Notes under the pieces: generated by a model
The model's input: only the letters and a program-made list of their open reading frames with translations
Told to the model about the DNA's origin: nothing
Databases searched by the model: none
Program-made: the position numbers and the translations under genes
Shown: positions 36,396 to 43,722 of the stretch, in pieces
Numbering within the stretch: position 1 is the first letter of the stretch
Layout: each line of letters begins with the position of its first letter
Assembly (NCBI GenBank): GCA_024707255.1
Contig: JANQAC010000001.1
Span: 558,001-622,000 of the forward strand
Length of the DNA stretch: 64,000 bases
Direction: 5' to 3'
Origin: Asticcacaulis sp.
GTDB taxonomy: Bacteria > Pseudomonadota > Alphaproteobacteria > Caulobacterales > Caulobacteraceae

Positions 36396-36794
36396 CTAAG
36401 GCTTGTCGACCACCATCTTGCCGATCGGCGCCAGGGCCAGTTGCGCCAGTTGGATGTCCTTGAAGGCGAACGGAATGCCGATGATGGTCACGGCTTCGGC
36501 AATGGCCACCAGCACATGCGACAGGGCGATATACCAGCCGGCGAACACGAACCAGATGACATTCAGGAAAACGCCCAGGCAGCCCGTGCCGAGGTCGCTT
36601 TCGCCGGTATGAGCTTCCCGGTCCACAATCTGACGCCCGAAAGGCCAGAATACGAACCCGGCGATCCGCCAGGCGGCGAAAGCCCAGGGTAGCCCCACTA
36701 CGGTGCAGGCCAGGACCAGCCCGCCGAACAGCCACAGGCAGCCCGATATAAAGCCACCGAAAATGAACCACAGGATGTTGAGCAGCAGCGTCAC
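36396..36794 (-). CDS. yccF: YccF family inner-membrane protein
   Basis: 132-aa protein with four hydrophobic segments and the duplicated YccF pattern: NILWFIFGGFISGCLWLFGG and NVIWFVFAGWYIALSHVLVA, each followed by a GIPFA or GLPWA motif (TVVGLPWAFAAWRIA, TIIGIPFAFKDIQLAQLAL). The GTG start at 36794 has GGAGGCGC about 8 bases upstream. Function not established for the family. Confidence 0.9.
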   Translation of the reverse strand: MTLLLNILWFIFGGFISGCLWLFGGLVLACTVVGLPWAFAAWRIAGFVFWPFGRQIVDREAHTGESDLGTGCLGVFLNVIWFVFAGWYIALSHVLVAIAEAVTIIGIPFAFKDIQLAQLALAPIGKMVVDKP

Positions 36795-37164
36795 GAAAGC
36801 GCCTCCGGGCTGGAATGATAGCGGGTGCAGTATGCCCGTCCGGGCGCGAACGTCATCTTAATTTTCCGTCACTTAAGAGATTGCCGCAGCCAGCCATCCG
36901 CGCGCACCCGGTTACCTGTGATCACAGAACCGTGCGATGGACTCCGCCCCTCATGAAGCATATACTTAAACGAGACTGATAGCCTTCGCACCCGCAGTGC
37001 GAAAACCTTGAAAACGCTTCAAAATGCGCGCGAAGACTATGGCCCGCCCACCTCGTTTACTTGAGTTTGCGAATTAAAATCTCAAGTAACCGAACAGTAC
37101 GGTACGGTAATTGGAGATATCCGAAAGCCGGATTTTAACATGTCTTTACCGGAGCCCCATGCCC
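36795..37164. other. Intergenic region with a hairpin, upstream of DUF4169
   Basis: No convincing gene. It holds the 12-base palindrome CTGTGATCACAG at 36916-36927 and a longer inverted repeat at 37057-37089: TTACTTGAG, a 15-base spacer, CTCAAGTAA. The latter may be an operator or transcript hairpin of the DUF4169 gene. Confidence 0.5.
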
Positions 37165-37362
37165 ATGGCCGACCTGATCAACCTCAACAAGGTTAGAAAA
37201 GCCAAGAAAAAACAAGACGAAAAAAGCAAAGCCGAGGAAAATCGTATTGTCTACGGCATTTCAACCACTGTTAGAAAACAGGAAAAGCTAAGGCAAAAAA
37301 GAGATGCGCAAAAACTTGGACAGAAACGCCTCACAACCGAGGCTGACAATAAAAAAGGTTGA
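37165..37362 (+). CDS. DUF4169 family protein
   Basis: 65-aa, very Lys/Arg-rich protein beginning MADLINLNKVRKAKKKQDEK and ending KKG, matching the DUF4169 pattern (IINLxxxRKAK, then a charged helix). GGAG lies 10 bases upstream of ATG 37165, which is preferred over ATG 37159 at only four bases. In alphaproteobacteria it is commonly found before the ribbon-helix-helix gene that follows here. Function unknown. Confidence 0.85.
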   Translation: MADLINLNKVRKAKKKQDEKSKAEENRIVYGISTTVRKQEKLRQKRDAQKLGQKRLTTEADNKKG

Positions 37363-37386
37363 CGACATTCAATAAAAGACCCCAGA

Positions 37387-37414
37387 TTAACTTCACTCAC
37401 CAGTGTGAGGTTAA
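37387..37414. promoter_or_regulatory. Imperfect palindrome upstream of the ribbon-helix-helix gene
   Basis: TTAACTTCACTC, four bases, then GTGTGAGGTTAA. The arms pair in 10 of 12 positions. It lies between DUF4169 and the RHH gene, a plausible operator for the RHH protein itself. Confidence 0.35.
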
Positions 37415-37432
37415 ATAATACCAGAGGTCATC

Positions 37433-37534
37433 ATGAATAAACTGACCCCAGTGAAAGCCGGAGGCCCATCAGGCGTTTCACACCAAGCGGAGGCATGTCT
37501 TCATGAAATCGGAGGAAAACAATGCCTGGTCTAA
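37433..37534 (+). CDS. Possible 33-aa leader ORF
   Basis: Starts MNKLTPVKAGGPSG and ends GGKQCLV, with AGAGG about 6 bases before the ATG. Its end overlaps the start of the RHH gene by 13 bases, which would allow coupling. No family signal, and such ORFs occur by chance. Confidence 0.25.
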   Translation: MNKLTPVKAGGPSGVSHQAEACLHEIGGKQCLV

Positions 37535-37770
37535 AAAAACGTTCCGTAAACCTCGCCGGCCATGCCACATCGGTCGCCCTGGAGCCCGAATTCTGGGCGG
37601 TTCTGGAGACGATCTCGAAGGACCGTCGAATCAGCCTGGCCGCCCTGATAGCCGAGCTTGACTCAAAACGCGGGGAGAGCCTGCTGGCCTCCTTCTGCCG
37701 TTTATCGGCCCTTGCCTATGTGCAAAACAAGGGCGGCGCGGCCCGGCGCAAAAAATCTTCCGAAGGCTGA
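37522..37770 (+). CDS. Ribbon-helix-helix domain protein
   Basis: 82-aa small DNA-binding-type protein (RHH_4 class): KKRSVNLAGHATSVALEPEFW forms the strand and first helix, and ISLAALIAELDSKRGESLLASFCRLSAL the second, of which parts are conserved. GGAGG lies just upstream of ATG 37522. It probably shares an operon with DUF4169. Target unknown. Confidence 0.87.
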   Translation: MPGLKKRSVNLAGHATSVALEPEFWAVLETISKDRRISLAALIAELDSKRGESLLASFCRLSALAYVQNKGGAARRKKSSEG

Positions 37771-37991
37771 GAAACCGCCGAACCTCACTTCCGTATCGCG
37801 GAAAAGTTGAGAACGGCGGTATTTTTAAACTCCGGGGAATAACGCAGTTACGCTAAATGAGGCATCCGCAGCCCGGATATGTCAGAGCCGGGACTTGGGA
37901 TGCTGCACCCTCGTTCACTTTTTGTGCCAATTCCGGTGCTCACGGCCATTTCGGACTTGGCGCGGCCCGCAACTGCGATTAACTGAGGGCC

Positions 37992-40307
37992 ATGACCACA
38001 TCGCCCCAAAACGCACAAAGCATAAGCCAGATGGCTGCCGCCCGTCCCGACTTTTTCACCGGCCTCAACCCGGAGCAGGAGGCGGCTGTCCGCACCGTGC
38101 AGGGCCCCGTGCTGGTGCTGGCCGGCGCCGGCACCGGCAAGACGCGCGTGCTGACCACCCGCATCGCCCATATTCTGGCGCAGGGGCTGGCGCGGCCGTG
38201 GGAAATCCTGTGCGTCACCTTCACCAACAAGGCCGCCCGCGAAATGCGCGAACGGGCGCAGAAACTGATCGGCGCCTCGGCCGAGGGGTTGCAAAATCTT
38301 GGCACCTTCCACTCGATCGCCGCGCAAATATTGCGCCGCCACGCCGAACTGGTGGGGCTGAAATCGAGCTTCAATATCCTGGATGACGACGATCAGGTGC
38401 GCCTGCTGAAAGCGATCTTCGAGCAGGAAAACATCGACCAGAAGCGCTACACGCCCAAGTCCTTCGCCTGGCATATCGACCAGTGGAAGAACAAGGGCCT
38501 GACACCGGACAAGGTGCGCAATGATGAGGGCTCGGAATTCGCCGGCAATCGCGGCGTCAGGCTCTATCAGATGTACCAGGACCGCCTGCGCATCCTCAAT
38601 GCCTGCGATTTCGGCGACCTGCTGCTGCACAATCTCGAAATCCTGACCAAATACCCGGACATTCTGGAAACCTATCACCGCAAGTTCAGATATGTGCTGG
38701 TCGACGAGTACCAAGACACCAATGTCGCCCAGTATCTCTGGCTGCGCCTCCTGACTAACGCCGACCGCAATCTGTGCTGCGTCGGCGACGACGACCAGTC
38801 GATCTATGGCTGGCGCGGCGCCGAGGTCGATAATATCCTCAAGTTCGAGCGCGATTATCCCGGCGCCAAGGTCATCCGGCTGGAGCGCAATTACCGCTCG
38901 ACACGGCATATCCTGGCCGCCGCCGCCGGCCTGATCAAGGCCAATACGGCGCGCCTCGGCAAGACCCTGTTCACCGACCAGGAAGGCGGCGACAAGGTCC
39001 AGGTTCAGGGCCTGTGGGATGGCGCGGCCGAAGCCCAGTTCGTCGCCGAAGACATGGAGCGCCTGCATAAGGGCAGCCGCGACGCCAATCCGCGCAAGTG
39101 GTCGGACATGGCCGTTCTGGTGCGCGCCTCCTTCCAGATGCGCGCCTTCGAAGAACGCTTCGTCATGCTGCAAATCCCTTATACGGTGGTCGGCGGCCCG
39201 CGTTTCTTCGAACGTGCCGAAATCCGCGACGCCATCGCTTACCTGCGTCTGATCCAGTCGCCGGACGACGACCTGGCCTTCGAGCGCATCATCAATGTGC
39301 CCAAGCGCGGCATCGGCGACGCCACGGTGCAAAAGCTGCTGCAACAGGCCCGACTGGCCGGGGTTTCGGTTATGACCGCCGTGCGCGACCTGATCCAGAC
39401 CGATGAACTGCCCGCCCGCGCCAAGACGCCGCTGGTCGGTTTCATGCGCGATTTTAACCGCTGGCTGGATTTGAGCAAGGACATGCAGGCCAATGTCCTG
39501 CTCGATACCATCCTGACCGACAGCGGTTATTACGACATGCAGCGGGCCGACAAGACTTCCGGCCAGACGCGTCTCGATAACCTGAAAGAACTGGGCGACT
39601 CAATGGCCGCCTTTGACGACCTGGCGGCCTTCCTGGAGCATGTCTCGCTGGTCATGGACCTGGAGCGCGACAATGGCGGCGACAGCGTCCGCCTGATGAC
39701 CCTGCACGCCGCCAAGGGGCTGGAATTCCCGGTCGTCTACCTGCCGGGCTGGGAGGAAGGTATCTTCCCGTCGCAGCGCTCTATGGATGAAGGCGGCCTT
39801 AAATCGCTGGAGGAAGAACGCCGCCTCGCCTATGTCGGCATCACCCGCGCTCGTGAGCAGGCGCGCATCAGCTTCGTGGCCAACCGTCAGGTCTATGGCC
39901 GCTGGACCAACCAGATACCCTCGCGCTTCGTTGATGAGTTGCCGATCGAGAACGTCGAGGCCACCTCACAGACCGGCTATGCCTCGCAGGGCTGGCAATC
40001 GCAGCAAAGCCGCTGGGACCGCGCAGGTTACGAGCCGAACTATACCAAGAAAGCCGCTGCTCCCGCCTATGGCGGCGATCTCAGCGGCGTCGATATGAGC
40101 CGGCTGGAGACGAAGCCACGCCCGACCCCGCACCGCCAGCCCGCGCCCACCAAGCCCTCTGCCAAGAATTTCAAACTGGGCGAGCGCGTCTTCCATATGA
40201 AGTTCGGCTACGGCCTGATTGTCGAGATCGAGGGCAACAAGCTTATCGTTAATTTTGAGACCTCGGGTGATAAAAAGGTCATAGACAGCTTCGTTGAGCG
40301 GGCATAA
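37992..40307 (+). CDS. uvrD: ATP-dependent DNA helicase UvrD/PcrA
   Basis: Superfamily 1A 3'-5' helicase for excision and mismatch repair. The 771-aa protein shows all the motifs: Q motif LNPEQEAAV, motif I LAGAGTGKTRVL (about residue 45), Ia VTFTNKAAREM, II VLVDEYQDTN (about 235), III VGDDDQSIYGWRGA, IV RLERNYRST, V LMTLHAAKGLEFPVV and VI YVGITRAR. The C-terminal Tudor-like segment FKLGERVFHMKFGYGLI ends the protein. Length is slightly above PcrA. A long reverse-strand open frame over its first half is a coding shadow. Confidence 0.96.
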   Translation: MTTSPQNAQSISQMAAARPDFFTGLNPEQEAAVRTVQGPVLVLAGAGTGKTRVLTTRIAHILAQGLARPWEILCVTFTNKAAREMRERAQKLIGASAEGLQNLGTFHSIAAQILRRHAELVGLKSSFNILDDDDQVRLLKAIFEQENIDQKRYTPKSFAWHIDQWKNKGLTPDKVRNDEGSEFAGNRGVRLYQMYQDRLRILNACDFGDLLLHNLEILTKYPDILETYHRKFRYVLVDEYQDTNVAQYLWLRLLTNADRNLCCVGDDDQSIYGWRGAEVDNILKFERDYPGAKVIRLERNYRSTRHILAAAAGLIKANTARLGKTLFTDQEGGDKVQVQGLWDGAAEAQFVAEDMERLHKGSRDANPRKWSDMAVLVRASFQMRAFEERFVMLQIPYTVVGGPRFFERAEIRDAIAYLRLIQSPDDDLAFERIINVPKRGIGDATVQKLLQQARLAGVSVMTAVRDLIQTDELPARAKTPLVGFMRDFNRWLDLSKDMQANVLLDTILTDSGYYDMQRADKTSGQTRLDNLKELGDSMAAFDDLAAFLEHVSLVMDLERDNGGDSVRLMTLHAAKGLEFPVVYLPGWEEGIFPSQRSMDEGGLKSLEEERRLAYVGITRAREQARISFVANRQVYGRWTNQIPSRFVDELPIENVEATSQTGYASQGWQSQQSRWDRAGYEPNYTKKAAAPAYGGDLSGVDMSRLETKPRPTPHRQPAPTKPSAKNFKLGERVFHMKFGYGLIVEIEGNKLIVNFETSGDKKVIDSFVERA

Positions 40308-40375
40308 GGAAGAGGTTTGCACCTGCGAAGACGGTACCGGGGGGTACGTCGCTCGCGGAGGCAACGGAGAACCTG

Positions 40376-41641
40376 ATGCCCGATTCACAAGATCCTGGCG
40401 CGAGACAACCTGCCCCTCCCCGCTTCCTGCTGTTTGAATATTCCGAACTGAACCCGGCCATGCGCGCCGATCCGCATACGCTCTTCGATCCGCAGCGCCG
40501 TGAGCGCCCGGTCGAGCACGACGGCATGATTCCGGCCATGCTGATCAGCGCCTATGGCGTCGGCCGCGAAAGCCTGATGGACCGCTCGCTGTCGCGCAAT
40601 TTCGACGATGCGGCGCCGGAAAATCCGGTCATCGCCAATGTCCGCCGGCTGAATGCCGCCATGGCCGCCGAATTCGGCAAGCACGATTCCATGCTGACCC
40701 TCGATGATCCCGATCATGGTCGAGTGCGCGGCATCGTCGCCGAAGCCTTCCTGAAACGGGCGGCGGGCGCGCAAGGTTTGGTGGCGCAGATCATCGATGC
40801 GCAGATAGATACCCTGGCCGGTCGTGATAGCTTCGATGCGGTCAATGACTATGCCGCCCGCATTCCGATCCAGGTGCTGGGCACGATCCTCGGCTCACCG
40901 CCGGAGATGTTCGAGTCGCTGAAGGTGTGGACCGAGGCCGGGCAACTGGCCTTCGACCCCACCAAATCCGCCGAACAGGAAAAGCTGGCCCTGGATGGCC
41001 GCCGCGGAATCCTGAGCCATTTCAAGGCCCTGATGGAGGCACGTCGCGCCGAACCGCGTAACGACCTGGTCAGCGACCTGCTGGCGGCGCAAGGCAATGG
41101 CGCACCGATCGATGACAATGAAATCTTGTTCAACCTGTTCGCCCTGCTGGTGGCCGGTCACCTGACTACGGCCGACCTGATCGGCAACGGCATCTACCTG
41201 TTGCTGACCCATGATGAGGCCCGTCGGGCCATTCTCGCTGATCCGAAGCTGATCACCAGCGCGGTCGAGGAAATCCTGCGCTACGAGCCGCCGATCTCAT
41301 TCTCGGCGCGCTTCGCCAAGGCGGATGGCAAAGCCGGCGGCTGCCCCTATCACAAGGGCGATGCCCTGGTGGTCAGCCTGATTTCAGCCAACCGTGACGA
41401 GGACCGCATCGACGATCCGCATCGCTTCGACATTACGCGCCGGCCCAATCCGCACCTGTCGTTCGGCGCCGGCGCGCATATCTGCGTCGGCGCACCGCTG
41501 GCCCGCATCGAAGGCCAGACGGCGATCCTGAAGCTGCTGCAACGCTTCCCCAACCTGCGCAAGGCCGATGACAGCCCGCCCGACTGGCGCGTGGTTCCCG
41601 GCGTGCGCGGCCTGGCGAAGCTGGACGTCACGACCGTATGA
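40376..41641 (+). CDS. Cytochrome P450
   Basis: 421-aa soluble bacterial P450 monooxygenase. The heme-binding loop FGAGAHICVGAPLAR carries the axial Cys, ExxR is EEILR (about residue 305), and the oxygen-activating I helix is LLVAGHLTTADLIGNG, with Thr-Thr at the usual acid-Thr site. The start ATG 40376 follows GGAGA. The stop overlaps the cyclophilin start (ATGA). No ferredoxin or reductase gene is nearby, so redox partners must come from elsewhere. Substrate unknown. Confidence 0.93.
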   Translation: MPDSQDPGARQPAPPRFLLFEYSELNPAMRADPHTLFDPQRRERPVEHDGMIPAMLISAYGVGRESLMDRSLSRNFDDAAPENPVIANVRRLNAAMAAEFGKHDSMLTLDDPDHGRVRGIVAEAFLKRAAGAQGLVAQIIDAQIDTLAGRDSFDAVNDYAARIPIQVLGTILGSPPEMFESLKVWTEAGQLAFDPTKSAEQEKLALDGRRGILSHFKALMEARRAEPRNDLVSDLLAAQGNGAPIDDNEILFNLFALLVAGHLTTADLIGNGIYLLLTHDEARRAILADPKLITSAVEEILRYEPPISFSARFAKADGKAGGCPYHKGDALVVSLISANRDEDRIDDPHRFDITRRPNPHLSFGAGAHICVGAPLARIEGQTAILKLLQRFPNLRKADDSPPDWRVVPGVRGLAKLDVTTV

Positions 41642-42450
41642 TCCGCACTGCACTTCTGCTGACGGCCACCCTGCTGGCATCCCCGCTTCAAGCGGCGGAA
41701 TCCGACTGGCGGGCGGCCGATCCGCAGAATGTGCTGGTCATAGACACCGAAAAGGGCCGGCTGTACGTCGAACTGCACCCGGAAGTGGCGCCCAAGGCGG
41801 TGGAGCGCGTCAAGCTGCTGGCGCGGCGCGGCACCTATGATGGCCTCCTGTTCCACCGCGTCATTCCGGGCTTCGTGGCCCAGACCGGCAACCCGAACAA
41901 CCACGACAGCGGCAAGACCGAACTGCCCAACCTCAAGCCGGAATTCCGCTTCCGGCTGAATGCCGCCGTGACGCATACCGTGGTCGCGCGGCCGGCGGGT
42001 CTTAATGAGGGCTTCATGAGCGCCTTGCCCTATATCTCGGTCGATGAAACCCGTATGTCCGCCAATCCGGATCACGCCGTACATGCCTGGGCGACGCACT
42101 GCACCGGCACGATGGGCATGGGCCGTGACGACACGCCGGTCGATTCCGCCAATTCCGAGACCTATTTCATGCTGGCGCCCACGCAACGCCTGGATCATGA
42201 ATATACCCTGTTCGGCCAGGTGATCGCGGGTGGTGATGTCCTGCAATCCCTGGCCTCTGGCGAGCCGCCCGCGCATCCGGATTCGATGATCCATGTCCGG
42301 GTGCTGGCGGATATGGCCAGGGCGCCGCGCATCGAGATCCTGAAAACCGACAGTGCGGCCTTCAAATCCCTGTCGGATCAGGTCCGCGCGGCAAAAGGCG
42401 CCGATTTCTCGATCTGCGACCTCACTGTACCGGCGCGGGTGATCCCGTGA
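41638..42450 (+). CDS. Cyclophilin-type peptidyl-prolyl isomerase, exported
   Basis: 270-aa isomerase with a signal peptide (MIRTALLLTATLLASPLQAA). Cyclophilin motifs follow: GRLYVELHPEVAPKAVERV, TYDGLLFHRVIPGFVAQTGNP, GTMGMGR, NSETYFMLAP and LDHEYTLFGQVIAG. The insertion between the Arg loop and GTMGMGR is longer than in small cyclophilins. Starts at the ATGA overlap with the P450 gene and ends at a GTGA overlap with the RusA-like gene, so the three are translated as one unit. Confidence 0.9.
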   Translation: MIRTALLLTATLLASPLQAAESDWRAADPQNVLVIDTEKGRLYVELHPEVAPKAVERVKLLARRGTYDGLLFHRVIPGFVAQTGNPNNHDSGKTELPNLKPEFRFRLNAAVTHTVVARPAGLNEGFMSALPYISVDETRMSANPDHAVHAWATHCTGTMGMGRDDTPVDSANSETYFMLAPTQRLDHEYTLFGQVIAGGDVLQSLASGEPPAHPDSMIHVRVLADMARAPRIEILKTDSAAFKSLSDQVRAAKGADFSICDLTVPARVIP

Positions 42451-42803
42451 CGGAGTGGATTACGTCAGGCAAGGTCCGGGCAAGGGAAACACCCGATGGC
42501 ATCGAGATCATGATCGACGGTCTGACGACCCAGGCCAAATATTACAAGCCTCTGGTCTATGAGTTCTTCCGCAAGGAATGGCGCGGTTCACGCGCCGCCT
42601 GGGGCGATTACGCCGTCGAAATCCGTATGGAGCATATCGGTGATCCGCCGTGGATGGACCTCGACAACCTCGCCAAGGCCCTGCTCGACGCCATCAAGGG
42701 CTTCGTCTTCCATGATGACAGCCAGGTGGCCCGCCTGCTGGTCGAGCGTCATCCCGGCGAGCGCGAGCAGATACATATCCGCGTCTACGCGCTTAAACGC
42801 TAA
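42447..42803 (+). CDS. RusA-like Holliday junction resolvase
   Basis: 118-aa protein with the RusA nuclease signature: Asp residues and Lys in WMDLDNLAKALLDAIKG (about residues 72-88) and the acid pair in VFHDDSQVARLLVER. GTG 42447 overlaps the cyclophilin stop by four bases. RusA genes are often of phage origin, but no phage genes are around; here it is a fixed part of the chromosomal operon. The 3' end overlaps the convergent DUF72 gene by 11 bases. Confidence 0.8.
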   Translation: MTEWITSGKVRARETPDGIEIMIDGLTTQAKYYKPLVYEFFRKEWRGSRAAWGDYAVEIRMEHIGDPPWMDLDNLAKALLDAIKGFVFHDDSQVARLLVERHPGEREQIHIRVYALKR

Positions 42804-43678
42804 GCAGTCGCCTCAGGGTTTCTGCATTGCGCACGGCATTGGCGCCGTAGTCGTTATTGAAATAGGCCCAGATGCGTTTGGCGCCGCTGGCCTTTATCCG
42901 CGCCGCCCAATCCGCCAGTTCGGCGTCGGAATAGTCATAGCGATACCATTTTTTCCGGGCCATGAAAGCGGATATAGACGTCATCGGCCGTGCGGATCAT
43001 GTCATCCGGCAGTTTCGGCCCGCTGCACGAACAGAAGATGACGTCTTTGGCGCGAAAGGCGGCATAGACCTCCTCGTTCCACCAGCTTTCATGGCGGAAC
43101 TCGACGACATTGCGCCGGCTGTGATCGAGCTGTAACACAATCCGCTCCAGCCTTTTCGGCGCATAGTGGAAACTGGCCGGAAACTGAAACAGGAAACAGC
43201 CCATGCGCTCGCCCAGGATGTCGGCGATATAGCCAAAGTCCTCCACCAGTTTTTTCACATCCTCGAATTGGCGGATATGGGTGATCAGTTCGCAGACCTT
43301 GACTGTGTAAACAAAATCCCGCCCCTCGGCCTGTTTGAGCCAGGTTTTCACCGTATTGACCGTCGGCCAAGAATAGAAGGGCGCGTTCAGCTCGACCGTG
43401 TCGAAGTGGTCCATATAGTATAGAAACCACTCTTTCGTCGGCATCTGCGTCGGGTAAAACTTGCCGCGCCAGTCCCAGTAAAACCAGCCGGAACAGGCGA
43501 CATTCAGCGCCGGCGGATTGGAAATGACCGGCTTGGTCTCGGTATCAGTCAGCCGGGCCTTGTGCATCTTTTCCGCACGCAGGGCGTTGGCGGCGCGCTG
43601 CTTCGCCCGGCGTTCGGCTTTTCGTGACCGTCGTTCTTCCGGCGACCGTTTTGGTTTGTCTGTCGGGCTTCCGTCCAT
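42793..43678 (-). pseudogene. DUF72 family protein, frameshifted
   Basis: DUF72 (YecE-like) TIM-barrel protein of unknown function. The front part reads VACSGWFYWDWRGKFYPTQMP, VELNAPFYSWP, CFLFQFPASFHY, VVEFRHESWW and VYIRFHGPE. The written frame stops at 42935 after KMVSL. Removing one base from the T run at 42949-42954 joins it to KWYRYDYSDAELADWAARI and WAYFNNDYGANAVRNAETLRRLL, the normal family end, giving 294 aa. The first 45 residues are a basic Arg/Lys-rich extension. Confidence 0.87.
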
Positions 43679-43722
43679 GCCGTCAGCATCGGACCACCAC
43701 CATCAGATTTCAATTATGACTG

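Noticed and set aside
36916..36927. CTGTGATCACAG as a CRP-type site
   Set aside because: The palindrome lacks the six-base spacer of the TGTGA-N6-TCACA consensus and lies far from the nearest gene starts.
37848..39344. 498-aa reverse open frame over uvrD
   Set aside because: The forward strand encodes all UvrD helicase motifs; the reverse frame has no family signal.
42447..42803. RusA as evidence of a prophage
   Set aside because: No phage structural, integrase or lysis genes are nearby and the gene is translationally coupled to chromosomal neighbours.
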